Shown here: positions 41,901 to 45,663 of the stretch, in pieces | Layout of the letters: every line of letters begins with the position of its first letter | Numbering within the stretch: position 1 is the first letter of the stretch | Origin: Gerris lacustris | Lineage: Eukaryota > Arthropoda > Insecta > Hemiptera > Gerridae | DNA length: 64,000 nucleotides | Direction of reading: 5' to 3' | Assembly: GCA_951217055.1 (NCBI GenBank) | Contig: OX578281.1 | Span: 27,762,101-27,826,100, forward strand | Translations under genes and position numbers: made by a program | The notes under the pieces: model-generated | The model's input: only the letters and a program-made list of their open reading frames with translations | Databases searched by the model: none | What the model was told of the DNA's origin: nothing

Positions 41901-43408
41901 TAAATGGCAGAGTATTTTATAAGGCCATTTTAAAAATAACCATAATCAGGAAATTGGTCGATTTAAAGGCCCCCCCCCCCCCCATACACGGTCAACATTT
42001 TTTGTCGTGTATGGGGCTGTTTGCTGTTTGCGCAAACATCATGTTTGACGTGTAGGACCTAAATTTGCATGACATGAGGTTTGCCCAAACATCATGTTTG
42101 CGCAAAATGTTTGATCGTGTATAGGCCTTTATAGAACTTTTGACTACAATAATATTAAACATTCATTATAACGTACATAAATTTAATTCACAGATAAGAA
42201 AAAATAATACATAACTGACAGAGCTAACAAAAACAAACTGCCACTAAACCTTCAATACAGAGTTGACAGTAAGAGTGAAATATAACTTAAATCAAACTCC
42301 CGCGAATAAAGCTCAACACTGTATTTTACCCATTATTATGGGTAACTTTGCAATGTTTCTCTTGAAGCGGTGTTTTTGAGAAGATATCAGATTCCATCTC
42401 CCCTGTAGATAAAGAAACTATGACATCTTTTGCCGTGACGTCACGCATGAAATGTGCTTTAAGGCGAAGATACACACAACGTCAAATTGGGGAAGTAGCT
42501 TGCCAAAAGAAGATATGTGCAAGTAACTGGCATGCCAAGGATTTTTATTAAGTTTTTATCTGTTTGCTTGCCAGCTACAGGCATGCCATTTGACCTATCC
42601 ACGTGCAAGTAGCTTGCACGTGTAAGTAGCTGGCATGTTTTTGTTCAAGCAACAGGCATATGTATTTCCGCCTTTAATATCTATCTATATGATCTTTCAA
42701 TCTCGAACTTTTTACTGGATTGGTCACTAAATGCTGGGCCACCTGACTGTCATTGAAAAAATTAAAATAGATTATAATCATAGATTTAAAGTGAGTTCAC
42801 AACTTGCGGATCTGGGCGCGTATCCGTCTATATAGTTAACAATATATTCATGAAACCGTGGAGACGTATTCGCTGGTTTTTCCCTCGCCGTTCAGTCAGG
42901 TGTCAGGTTATAAACAAAACATTGCCGATTAATCTGTTTATCTACTGTTCTGAAGGGATAATTTCCGCTATTTCCTTACATCCTACTTTTTCTTGTGATT
43001 TAACAATAAACTTTTTTAAACAGTTCAATTTACGCTGTTGTTCATAGTTATTCCTTCAAGAAATTCTATGCATCAAACATAATTATAATGCAAGTAACTG
43101 GCATAGACAGTATTAAATTTAAGTTATTATCTTTCACTGATTTTTTTTATTCTTTTGATTGATATCTTTAGAAGACATTTTTAAGCACTTTTATTATAGT
43201 ATATAAAAAGAGGAATATGAATATGCCAAACCCGCACAAAGATTGTGCGGGTTTGGCATATTCAATTGCACAGCACACCATAACGTTCAAAATATTATTC
43301 CCTTCGTCCACATCCCGGGCAAAGTCGGTTATGTCAGCTAGTAATATATAATAAATAAATTAAAAACATAACACTTACTGCTCTAAATAATATTGTAGAC
43401 TTCATCAT
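62..43408 (-). CDS. Gene A: secreted S1A serine protease, 7 coding exons
   Basis: Coding exons, 5' to 3' on the minus strand, are 43408-43379, 38880-38838, 37543-37387, 3959-3790, 3236-3135, 1019-871 and 232-62. All junctions have AG acceptors and GT donors, and the phases fit, giving a precursor of 273 residues. It has a signal peptide (about residues 1-23), a short propeptide ending in Lys29, and a mature start at Ile30 (IYNG instead of IVGG). The catalytic triad is His73 (TAAHC), Asp120 (NDIALL) and Ser220 (GDSGGP). Three standard cysteine pairs are visible: 42-58, 168-182 and 191-220 in chymotrypsin numbering. Residue 189 is Gly, 216 Gly and 226 Val, so a chymotrypsin- or elastase-like preference is inferred, not trypsin. 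Family members are secreted digestive or salivary enzymes, but the site of expression cannot be read here. Intron 4 is 33.4 kb and filled with transposons, so correct splicing of this copy is plausible but unproven. Confidence 0.85.
362..590 (-). repeat. Dispersed repeat with (GACA)n end, minus-strand copy
   Basis: The reverse complement matches 53780-54010 along its length: a GTCT tetranucleotide run, then a stretch containing GATGAAATTTGGTAGACATG and a region of GCG-rich hairpin-like words near 410-430. It is a diverged interspersed repeat with no coding potential. Its superfamily is not identified. Confidence 0.6.
841..867 (-). pseudogene. Remnant of a duplicated exon fragment in gene A intron
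   Basis: Just past the donor of the 871-1019 exon, the minus strand again spells a diverged copy of the exon's own VTDGMI segment. Gene B has a longer version of the same duplication (48046-48110), so the event probably predates the A/B gene duplication. Confidence 0.6.
871..1019 (-). CDS. Gene A exon 7
   Basis: 149 bp, entering in phase 1 and leaving in phase 0 (CAT then GTAAGTAT donor). It encodes the EQGIHQILQ to GPCH segment with Cys168, Cys182 and Cys191. Residues G-P-C-H before GDSGGP place Gly at position 189, the floor of the S1 pocket. Confidence 0.92.
1088..1464 (+). mobile_element. tRNA-derived SINE copy
   Basis: The left part resembles a tRNA gene: an A-box-like TGGCTCCCAGGCTAGAGC near 1106 and a B-box-like GGGTTTGATTCCCGG near 1200. 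A tRNA-unrelated body and a simple (AT)n tail follow. Related copies sit at 48470-49800 and 58850-59190. RNA polymerase III transcription is inferred from the boxes only. It is too diverged and too long to be a working tRNA gene. Confidence 0.65.
1465..1602. repeat. (AT)n microsatellite
   Basis: About 138 bp of alternating A and T with one GTACATATATATATGTA interruption at about 1507-1524. It serves as the 3' tail of the preceding SINE. Confidence 0.95.
1708..1935 (+). repeat. R550 dispersed repeat, 5' part
   Basis: Starts with the family's TTCCAAGCTGACCAAAGGTAAC-like beginning and continues through TCAGACATCAGGGAACAT and TTTTTGCGAACTGCCATATC. The same word order recurs in about a dozen places in this window. 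It faces an inverted copy at 2005-2575. Confidence 0.6.
2005..2575 (-). repeat. R550 dispersed repeat, near-complete minus copy
   Basis: On the minus strand it runs from CTCGGAAG through CAGACATCAAGGAACA, GCGAACCAACATGTC and the CATGCGCA block to a terminal GCAAGGAAGCTATGTACCACAC. It forms a tail-to-tail inverted pair with 1708-1935. The best forward reference copy is 41370-41915. Confidence 0.65.
2640..2765 (+). repeat. tRNA-like repeat fragment shared with gene B
   Basis: Contains a B-box-like ACGGGTTCGATTTTGAG near 2690. The surrounding 100 bp aligns with 48370-48470, which lies in the equivalent intron of gene B. The element was therefore probably already present in the ancestral gene. 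Confidence 0.5.
3135..3236 (-). CDS. Gene A exon 6
   Basis: 102 bp, phase 1 in and phase 1 out. It encodes the segment from YVSPINLP to SGWGQTQD, corresponding to the I-x-LP and GWG strands after the catalytic Asp in S1A proteases. Acceptor TTTCAG, donor GTAAGC. Confidence 0.92.
3330..3700 (+). repeat. Degenerate R550 copy
   Basis: Weak but collinear matches: TTTGGATGGTTTGTC, then CATGCGCACGAACATTAATT, then AATAGGATGCGAGGAAGCTG near 3662. It fills most of the 554-bp intron between exons 5 and 6 of gene A. Confidence 0.45.
3790..3959 (-). CDS. Gene A exon 5 (catalytic Asp)
   Basis: 170 bp, entering in phase 2 and leaving in phase 1 (G then GTAAGG donor). It encodes [10 protein letters not shown] through NDIALLKLP, containing catalytic Asp120. 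An N-F-T glycosylation sequon is present. The upstream exon lies 33.4 kb away at 37387-37543. The split codon CA|G closes to Gln exactly as the split codon does in gene B. Confidence 0.92.
3960..4380. other. Left edge of gene A intron 4, no recognised feature
   Basis: Non-coding sequence with a TGCC-rich stretch near 4240-4330. I see no gene and no repeat boundary that I can define. Confidence 0.5.
4381..4855 (+). other. Unidentified retroelement-like remnant
   Basis: Higher in GC than its surroundings. A plus-strand frame from about 4668 to 4855 is open for about 60 codons (Q-rich start, then a segment ending in [12 protein letters not shown]) without a recognisable motif. The word AGGGTAGTACCTCAC near 4463 is the inverse of GTGAGGTACTACC-like sequence at the 5' edge of the LINE near 6255. 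A link to that element is possible but weak. Confidence 0.3.
4861..4945 (-). mobile_element. Penelope-like element terminal fragment
   Basis: The minus strand carries GGCCGAAACGTTGCCGAC, a word I associate with termini of Penelope-like elements, next to an A-rich stretch. No coding sequence is attached. Confidence 0.4.
4946..5498. other. AT-rich sequence, nothing recognised
   Basis: Mostly AT-rich with no motif or long frame that I can assign. It lies between the Penelope-like fragment and the gypsy integrase remnant. Confidence 0.5.
5499..6173 (-). pseudogene. Ty3/gypsy integrase fragment
   Basis: An uninterrupted 224-residue frame of a gypsy-type integrase core plus C-terminal region. The catalytic acidic residues are visible as Asp11 (IIVDGYSKW), Asp50 (LVSDNGPQF) and Glu86 (NGQAERF), with 35 residues between the last two, as in DDE integrases. 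A basic stretch and an SH3-like tail (EVGERVQVR, then [13 protein letters not shown]) follow. The N-terminal zinc-binding domain, the reverse transcriptase and both LTRs are absent, so this is a truncated copy. It belongs to an LTR retrotransposon, not to a host gene. Confidence 0.85.
6299..7712 (+). pseudogene. LINE ORF1 (gag-like, zinc knuckles), two frameshifts
   Basis: Nucleic-acid-binding ORF1 of the LINE. It starts at ATG 6299. The frame shifts near 6800 (in a run of A after CTTTGG) and again near 7415, and it ends at 7712. The middle part holds cysteine/histidine knuckles ([14 protein letters not shown], then [15 protein letters not shown]) followed by a basic amphipathic stretch typical of I-type ORF1 proteins. 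A T/P/S-rich linker and an acidic tail ending in RKSTRRGRR follow. The domain order fits an RNA-binding protein that packages the LINE transcript. The frameshifts make this copy inactive. Confidence 0.8.
7713..7860 (+). repeat. Inter-ORF spacer with (TCTA)n
   Basis: Short AT-rich spacer between ORF1 and ORF2 of the LINE, including a TCTA tetranucleotide microsatellite at about 7770-7812. Confidence 0.8.
7861..8892 (+). pseudogene. LINE ORF2, endonuclease part, two frameshifts
   Basis: N-terminal apurinic-like endonuclease of ORF2. Visible motifs in order are [28 protein letters not shown] and GSDHFPLF, which supply the catalytic Asn, Glu, Asp/Asn and Asp-His residues of the family. The frame breaks in a G7 run near 8146 and again near 8485. 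It starts at ATG 7861. The reading frame runs into the 24.1-kb insertion at 8892 and meets a stop shortly after. The reverse transcriptase part lies at 33001-35701. Confidence 0.85.
8890..8892. other. Target-site duplication CAT, left copy
   Basis: Direct triplet that with 32999-33001 brackets the 24.1-kb element. The choice of CAT is supported because one copy left in the LINE gives the continuous codons AAA TCA TGG AGA. Confidence 0.75.
8893..9718. repeat. Left terminal inverted repeat
   Basis: About 826 bp matching the reverse complement of 31122-32998 once the RTE-like fragment is removed. The match is clear through the GGGGAAAAATTAAATAC start, the TATTGAAGACCCAAATTTGG block, the TTTTTTCCACGGGGTCGGC block and down to ACAAACCGAGATATTG at 9718, with scattered substitutions and small indels in a G-run near 9530. 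Confidence 0.85.
9719..10189. other. Spacer inside the composite element
   Basis: Contains an R550 fragment (about 9740-9860, plus orientation) and AT-rich sequence with no frame of interest. It lies between the left TIR and the first hexamer array. Confidence 0.5.
10190..10605. repeat. (CCACAA)n-related array M0
   Basis: A/C-only low-complexity array of CCACAA and ACAAATACC words on the plus strand. It is the leftmost of the hexamer arrays and is followed directly by a second copy of the TIR outer part. Confidence 0.9.
10609..10957. repeat. Internal direct copy of the left TIR outer part
   Basis: GGGGAAAAATTAAATAC to CACGGGGTC repeats about 350 bp of the left TIR (8920-9265) in the same orientation and with few differences, but lacks the outermost 25 bp. 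It leads into macrosatellite unit 1. Confidence 0.85.
10712..12292. repeat. Macrosatellite unit 1
   Basis: Unit order: TIR-derived segment (CACCACCCCCTATTG to CACGGGGTC), an A/C hexamer array (10958-12120), then a unique tail (GCTACTACTCTAGCTATTGG to CAAATAATGAAA, 12121-12292). Units 2 to 4 repeat the same order. Long open frames across the array are a by-product of its composition. Confidence 0.9.
12390..12655 (+). repeat. 5' LTR
   Basis: 266 bp, TG..CA ends, 10-bp terminal inverted motif. Near-identical to 16534-16799. AT-rich ATATATATATC stretch near its 3' part. Confidence 0.95.
12657..12675 (+). promoter_or_regulatory. Primer-binding site of LTR element
   Basis: TGGTGGCAGTGGAGGATTC begins one base after the 5' LTR. 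The TGG start and the following bases fit a tRNA 3' end. From memory of tRNA 3' ends, a leucine tRNA is the nearest fit, but this is only an inference. Confidence 0.7.
12956..14203 (+). CDS. Gag-like zinc-knuckle protein with degenerate protease
   Basis: An intact frame of 415 residues starting at ATG 12956. There is no capsid domain. The protein opens directly with CCHC knuckles at residues 10-23, 32-45 and 53-66. A duplicated half-knuckle plus full knuckle follows (GHEAKQC at 98-104, CKFC..C at 112-125). A lysine-rich linker comes next. The C-terminal part resembles a retropepsin ([16 protein letters not shown] near 242, then [15 protein letters not shown]), but the catalytic D-[ST]-G triplet reads D244-K-S, so it should be inactive. 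Family knowledge suggests nucleic acid binding in a retrotransposon particle. The role without capsid or active protease is unknown. Confidence 0.75.
   Translation: MYDYLTIYACQYCQKLSHLASNCPHNPRNTICQLCDQQGHTAEKCNKYKIIYCKFCNQAGHGVFECSKLRQSLKTSEPVQPKSITTTPIQNTELMLHGHEAKQCNKHEIIYCKFCNQAGHGVFDCSKMRQMLKTPEQNKLNSTTFTQFPRMQNKNTTLNCQQTKITGNKDKIINTKTKPQQVNRQMTKVLNDSKTEQKKDYQVYTTQTTQFSPTVITKPSVNLADKPAIMKAKLNKIPLGRVLDKSSAISVTHPSLFTRTKVTNPVDTALIGKSGQIMIVQGQTNTNIILGHKRQFTYSFLISEFDNIKFSLILGIGRFNKYNGIINFQLSEMSFKFTNNTFVDQIKSRLKKQLIDLLHRKPYDIGDGDKQTAGIVELHTLLGNTGQQTSGSADSFTQLDSLTQTNMHGTQHKLI
14204..15276 (+). other. Non-coding interior of LTR element
   Basis: AT-rich, with two poly(A) runs (14295-14314 and 14923-14950). 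This is where pol would be expected. I see no reverse transcriptase or integrase motif in any frame. Confidence 0.7.
15277..15403 (+). repeat. 62-bp tandem repeat, two copies
   Basis: Two consecutive units beginning CATGGATCATCACTACTGTA at 15277 and 15339, nearly identical, with a third start at about 15401. They lie inside the LTR element. Confidence 0.9.
15404..16011 (+). other. LTR-element interior with short duplication
   Basis: Contains two copies of CCTCAGTAATAGCCTTTCCA within about 15670-15720 and otherwise AT-rich sequence. No coding signal. Confidence 0.6.
16012..16312 (+). repeat. 42-bp minisatellite, about six copies
   Basis: Repeating unit AATGGCCTGGTCACCAACTG plus CCAGGACCATCACTCACTCAA, at first 42-43 bp and later about 40 bp. 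An open frame of repeated [14 protein letters not shown] runs through part of it but lacks support as a gene. Confidence 0.9.
16519..16532 (+). promoter_or_regulatory. Polypurine tract of LTR element
   Basis: AAAGAAGGGGG lies just before the 3' LTR, at the position of a plus-strand primer. Confidence 0.7.
16534..16799 (+). repeat. 3' LTR
   Basis: Identical to the 5' LTR except for A at 16716, and followed by the AAGT duplication. Confidence 0.95.
17138..17300. repeat. AGGTCCT/AGGACCT heptamer block
   Basis: Tandem heptamers in both orientations (for example AGGTCCTATAGGTCC, CCTAGGACCTATAGG), interrupting the hexamer array of unit 2. Related blocks flank and lie inside the large palindrome. 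Confidence 0.85.
17881..20818. repeat. Macrosatellite unit 3 (longest)
   Basis: TIR-derived segment 17881-18125, A/C array 18126-20644, unique tail to 20818. The array has an intermediate order: blocks of about 110-360 bp start with a CAACCATAACC word (near 18846, 19094, 19366, 19474, 19740 and 20010), and most carry a CCACCACCGCAACC-type word (near 18970, 19242, 19600, 19888 and 20140). Confidence 0.9.
20819..22459. repeat. Macrosatellite unit 4
   Basis: Same order as unit 1: TIR-derived segment to about 21063, A/C array 21064-22287, tail to 22459. Its length is close to that of unit 1. Confidence 0.9.
22460..22592. repeat. Macrosatellite unit 5, truncated
   Basis: Only the first 133 bp of the TIR-derived segment, ending at AATTTAATACCCATAAAG, where unrelated sequence begins. 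It marks the right edge of the macrosatellite. Confidence 0.9.
22593..23240. other. Single-copy AT-rich segment inside the composite element
   Basis: No tandem structure and no protein motif. Short open frames (for example 22792-22980) are T-rich and unconvincing. Confidence 0.5.
23241..23780. repeat. (CAGTATCCGTAT)n satellite
   Basis: About 0.5 kb of degenerate 6- to 12-bp units built on GTATCCGTATCA. Confidence 0.9.
23781..23955. repeat. (GAATCTGAATCG)n block
   Basis: Hexamer-like GAATCT/GAATCG repeats following the CAGTATC block. Confidence 0.9.
23956..24480. repeat. GACGACATGATGACGA and 11-bp ACTATGACGAC satellite
   Basis: Irregular GACGACAT units pass into a clean tandem array of the 11-mer ACTATGACGAC (about 24265-24480). 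The same 11-mer makes up the centre of the palindrome. Confidence 0.9.
25381..25905. repeat. Pure (CCACAA)n array, left palindrome arm
   Basis: About 525 bp of CCACAA hexamers with few substitutions. The right-arm counterpart (28332-28773) is 442 bp. Confidence 0.95.
28332..28773. repeat. Pure (TTGTGG)n array, right palindrome arm
   Basis: Inverse of 25381-25905, shorter by 84 bp. Confidence 0.95.
29597..29826. repeat. Pure (TTGTGG)n array outside the palindrome
   Basis: Homology to the left arm ends near 29612 and a pure hexamer array continues to 29826. A strand switch follows (GTGGTTCACAACCAC), where hexamers flip orientation before a CCATTAGGTCC word. Confidence 0.9.
29838..30361. repeat. 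Direct duplicate of 28779-29350
   Basis: CCATTAGGTCCTTAAGGTCC and the following AGGTCCT, TTGTGG and ATGGTGGTTTTAG blocks repeat the right palindrome arm in the same order with small deletions and one extra CCAAGGCCCTAGACC unit. The right arm has therefore been partly duplicated in tandem. Confidence 0.85.
30363..30627. repeat. Internal inverted copy of the TIR terminus
   Basis: The reverse complement starts TAGCTCAGTACAAATAGACA at 30627 and follows the left TIR for about 265 bp, including the GATATTGGCGTTACAG block. It is a second right terminus inside the element and suggests nesting or internal duplication. Confidence 0.85.
30628..31121. other. Spacer inside the right end of the composite element
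   Basis: Mostly single-copy sequence with an R550 fragment in plus orientation (about 30950-31100). No frame of interest. Confidence 0.5.
31406..32425 (+). mobile_element. 5'-truncated RTE-like LINE fragment
   Basis: About 1,020 bp inserted in the right TIR. It is flanked by a 15-bp direct repeat ATTATTCCTTATTTT (31391-31405 and 32426-32440). The matching left TIR has this site once, without the insert. The 3' end is a short (GAT)n run, typical of RTE-type tails rather than poly(A). Confidence 0.88.
31446..32408 (+). pseudogene. RTE-like reverse transcriptase, C-terminal part
   Basis: Contains the RT motifs [11 protein letters not shown] and LAYADD, the latter holding the catalytic aspartates, then the thumb. 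The conserved C-terminal region has [13 protein letters not shown] and [12 protein letters not shown]. The first RT motifs and the endonuclease are lost by 5' truncation, so the copy was dead on arrival. The visible part has no internal stop up to 32408. Confidence 0.88.
32999..33001. other. Target-site duplication CAT, right copy
   Basis: Partner of 8890-8892. Confidence 0.75.
33001..35701 (+). pseudogene. LINE ORF2: reverse transcriptase, RNase H, zinc finger
   Basis: Reverse transcriptase motifs in order: [43 protein letters not shown] and [10 protein letters not shown], with the catalytic aspartates in FDCEKAYD and FVDD. The frame breaks by one base near 34548, so the first frame stops at 34602 and the second continues to 35701. 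RNase H follows with [22 protein letters not shown] and GNSKADHLA, giving the D-E-D-D set. The end carries a cysteine/histidine finger ([17 protein letters not shown]). RNase H in ORF2 places the element in the I group. It converts LINE RNA to DNA at the nicked target in living copies. Confidence 0.9.
33001..35935 (+). mobile_element. I-group LINE, 3' half
   Basis: Continuation of the LINE that starts near 6240. It holds the reverse transcriptase, RNase H and terminal zinc-finger parts of ORF2, a short 3' UTR and an A-rich tail (about 35889-35935). Confidence 0.85.
36081..36925 (-). pseudogene. Penelope-like element: RT tail and GIY-YIG endonuclease
   Basis: The minus strand from 36925 encodes [10 protein letters not shown] and [12 protein letters not shown], the conserved end of a Penelope-type reverse transcriptase. 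The frame then shifts near 36765. The second frame runs to 36081 with a linker and a GIY-YIG nuclease ([17 protein letters not shown], then NNRIEQH). Penelope-like elements use this nuclease to open the target. The copy is 5' truncated and frameshifted. Confidence 0.85.
36926..37386 (-). other. Right edge of gene A intron 4
   Basis: AT-rich. The first 200 bp may be further decayed Penelope-like sequence. The remainder shows nothing recognisable. Confidence 0.4.
37387..37543 (-). CDS. Gene A exon 4 (catalytic His)
   Basis: 157 bp, phase 1 in and phase 2 out (CA then GTAAGT). It encodes [11 protein letters not shown] to TAAHCAYQ. It contains the Lys29-Ile30 activation site, the 42-58 cysteine pair and catalytic His73. 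Confidence 0.93.
37544..38837 (-). other. Gene A intron 3
   Basis: AT-rich. A segment near 38325-38460 (AACTACTGGGCCGATTTAAA, then AATTTGGCATAG) resembles 57815-57885 and may be a Helitron-related or other dispersed repeat. Otherwise nothing recognised. Confidence 0.4.
38838..38880 (-). CDS. Gene A exon 3 (signal peptide, second part)
   Basis: 43 bp, phase 0 in and phase 1 out. It encodes [14 protein letters not shown], the hydrophobic end of the signal peptide. Too short for an open-frame search. Identified by exact correspondence with gene B exon 52342-52384. Confidence 0.88.
38881..39711 (-). other. Gene A intron 2, proximal part
   Basis: Contains a repeated TTTGACATTTTCATGTCTT word (about 38909 and 39193) with similar flanks, suggesting a diverged tandem duplication of about 285 bp, and an R550 fragment in minus orientation (about 39640-39703). 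Confidence 0.4.
39712..41255. mobile_element. hAT-like non-autonomous element, 1.54 kb
   Basis: Ends CAGTGGCGCACCCAGG and CCTGGGTGCGCCACTG are perfect inverted repeats. Flanking TATATATA on both sides would be an 8-bp duplication, although low complexity weakens this. The interior has several G-runs, a nested related piece (GGGCGGATCCAGG near 39854) and three repeats of an ATGTCGG(G/T)C(T/A)AAACTAGGTA-like segment (about 40771, 40919 and 41083). No transposase. Confidence 0.75.
41370..41915 (+). repeat. R550 dispersed repeat, best complete copy
   Basis: Starts TTCCGAGCTTACCGAAGGTA, includes TCAGACATCAGGGAACATTT and ATTGTTGGTCCCATATAAGT, and ends GGAAGCTATGTGCCACACTA. No frame and no obvious terminal inverted repeats. 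Used here as the reference for the family. Confidence 0.75.
41964..42131. mobile_element. MITE, about 165 bp
   Basis: Termini AAAGGCCCC..ATACACGGTCAACATTTT and the inverse AAAATGTTTGATCGTGTATAGGCCTTT are imperfect inverted repeats around GTTTGCGCAAACATCATG repeats. The target duplication is unclear, possibly TA. Confidence 0.6.
42459..42677. mobile_element. MITE with AAGGCG termini, about 220 bp
   Basis: TTAAGGCGAAGATAC at the left and the inverse of TTAAAGGCGGAAATAC at the right. The interior has repeated GCAAGTAGCTTGC and GGCATGCC words that can fold back. Confidence 0.55.
42678..43218 (-). other. Gene A intron 2, no recognised feature
   Basis: AT-rich with a short frame (42850-43047) that shows no family resemblance. 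Confidence 0.4.
43219..43263. other. Perfect 21-bp hairpin with 3-nt loop
   Basis: Arm GAATATGCCAAACCCGCACAA, loop AGA, and the exact inverse arm. It is intronic to gene A. It could be a small foldback repeat. A Helitron-like end (CCCGGGCAAAGTCGG, then CAGCTAGT near 43313-43342) follows within 100 bp, so it may belong to a mobile element. Confidence 0.8.
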
Positions 43409-43429
43409 CTTCCGCTAATTTATTGCTTC
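43379..43429 (-). CDS. Gene A exon 2 with start codon
   Basis: The exon runs from the TTTCTAG acceptor (exon start 43429) to a GTAAGTGT donor after 43379. Coding begins at ATG 43408, with a second in-frame ATG at 43405. It encodes [10 protein letters not shown], the first part of the signal peptide. The gene B counterpart has a single ATG, aligned with the second Met here. Confidence 0.85.
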
Positions 43430-44744
43430 CTAGAAATAAAAACGAAAATATGATAGGTAAAATTTATATTACTTAATGAAATGTTCTTTTAACATACACT
43501 CGTAGTTTAAAAATATTTATAAACATCGAGTTTGCTGTACTCGGTAATCGGGTCTTCTCCTGCTCTAAAGAATAAAGTTATTTTTTTAATACTAATGAAA
43601 AATAAGATTTATCATATAAATTGTACATTCCAAAAACTATCATTAGATTCGAAAAACGGTTGAAGAAAGATCTTAATTTCTTTTATATATATTTGGTATG
43701 TGAAACACCAACCTGCTGGAAAAATTTAAGATGTAGGTTATAATAAATTATATAAAAGAAATTGAGATAATTTTTTATTGGTTTTTGTAATAACTTTACC
43801 ACTACATATAAGGAACATGCAATGCTTGAGTTGATAGTACACACTGGTACCTCTGACGGAAAAAAATCAGAACCAAAACGCAGATTTTGAGATGTGGTAT
43901 GATAAACGTGATAAGCAGTGACGTTCCCAAATTAATCTTATCATTACTGACGGTAGAGCCTCTCTGTTAACAAAAACTGTCTCTTCTTTACTTGGTGTGA
44001 AGTTAAATGGCTCACGACTGAGAGTAGGGACATACAACTTCCGTTAATCATTACATATTCCAAATATGTAATTGTAAAGTTATTACTAATTACTAAGTAA
44101 CTATCATTTCTAAAGCATCACTACAGCAAATTCCTCAAATTAGTTAAGTAAGGACACCTATTAGTTTTAGAAGGAGATTACTTTAAATTTATCTCTGACC
44201 ACCTCTAACCACCTCTAACCGTCTCTAACCACCTTTAACCACCTCTAACCATCTCTAACCACATCTAACCACCTCTGACCACCTCTAACCACCTCTAACC
44301 TTCTCTAACCACCTCTAACCATCTCTGACCACCTTAAATAATCTCCTTAATTTTTATTTCTACCTGTAGCGCAACCACCCCTAGAAGACATATATGGGAC
44401 GAACAATAGGCTAATTATAACCTACCATTAAAATACTTAAGATTTCATGGTTCACAAAATGTTGAGCGACAGACAGACAGACTCGGGACCAAATATCTAT
44501 CTATAGGATTTATTTTAATTGGAGACCTAGATTGAAATTAAATTAAATTAAATCCACTAATTAAAAAAACTTCATAATATTTTGTTAGCTTCTGTAAACT
44601 CGCAAGCAAAAGTCATTTGTCACTTTGTAAGGCAAGTTATAAACAAATGAAAAGTGAAATAAATATAATAAAATAAAAGAAAGTATAAATAATAAATTTT
44701 CTTTTTATAAAATTATCAAAAAAAAAATAGTAAATAAATCTTAC
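43430..44744 (-). other. Gene A intron 1
   Basis: AT-rich. Holds an ACCACCTCTA minisatellite (44192-44335) and a minus-strand R550 fragment (44385-44505). Nothing else recognised. Confidence 0.5.
44192..44335. repeat. (ACCACCTCTA)n minisatellite
   Basis: About fourteen 10-bp units, variants of TCTCTAACCACC and CTCTGACC. Confidence 0.9.
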
Positions 44745-44786
44745 CTACTATTCCTAGATAGTAGAAAATGAGATTAACCTTTTATA
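44745..44786 (-). promoter_or_regulatory. Gene A TATA box and untranslated exon 1
   Basis: TATAAAAGG on the minus strand (44786-44778) lies about 40 bp before a strong donor (GTAG then GTAAG, exon end 44745). Gene B has the same layout. The exact start site is not fixed. Confidence 0.6.
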
Positions 44787-44799
44787 ATTATTTTATTGT

Positions 44800-45660
44800 T
44801 AATACGATTAAATTAGTCACGGATTAATTAATAAGTTAAATTTATAAGTTATTCATCCAAAGTAAAGAAAAGAGAATACATATATAGCTAATATCACCAA
44901 GAATATCTTTTAACTCATTCATATTATTCTACTTTATTACTTAAATATAAAAATTTGATTTCAGTTTTTATCAATTTAACTGTCAATTTATAGTTTATTG
45001 TTTTTTTGTTTTTTGGAATATTATTTTATTTCTGTTTTTATTGAGGTATAATAAGTGTAGTATGTATAGTATTCCATTTTGGAGGATTTACCATTGGGTA
45101 ATATCTCCCCTAATTGTTTATATATTATGTAATGTATTATACCTATAGTTGCAAATAAAGAAAGAAATTAAAAAAAATGATAAGTGTTGTTATAAGATTG
45201 TTTTGATATATATAATAGAAAGTATTAAAAATATGAAAATAATTGCTCTATTACCGCTAATTAAAAATCATTAAAAATTATATAGTTTCTGTTTTAAGAG
45301 AAAGTAACTTTAAATGTCTCTGAAAAGAAAAATTATTTGATAGAAATCTGTTTCTGACATTAGAAAACTGAGAAAATAAACTTTAACCAAAGAAAACCGT
45401 CCTCCGAAAAACGTGTTCTGCACAATTCATTCTAATTTGGATCAATATAAGCCGAATTTTACCTACATTGAGCCGATCGTTCCCTCGAAAGTTCGGCGAT
45501 CTGCTACAATCATGGTAAAATTTTTGGTTTAAAATTTGTCTGAAAAGCCATTCAGCTTAATTTAATGTCACCTGAAATATTCCGAAATTAAAGCTTCATG
45601 CTTATAAGGCTCATTTGAAGCCAAATGCTTTTCGAGATTTAGTGTTTATGAATTTAATCA
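44800..45660. other. Intergenic, upstream of gene A
   Basis: AT-rich sequence with no recognised gene or repeat. Confidence 0.5.
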
Positions 45661-45663
45661 TAT

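Noticed and set aside
43313..43342. A Helitron 3' terminus as a firm call.
   Set aside because: CAGCTAGT follows a GGGCAAAGTCGG word, but the stem is weak and no 5' TC end or Rep/helicase remnant can be paired with it.
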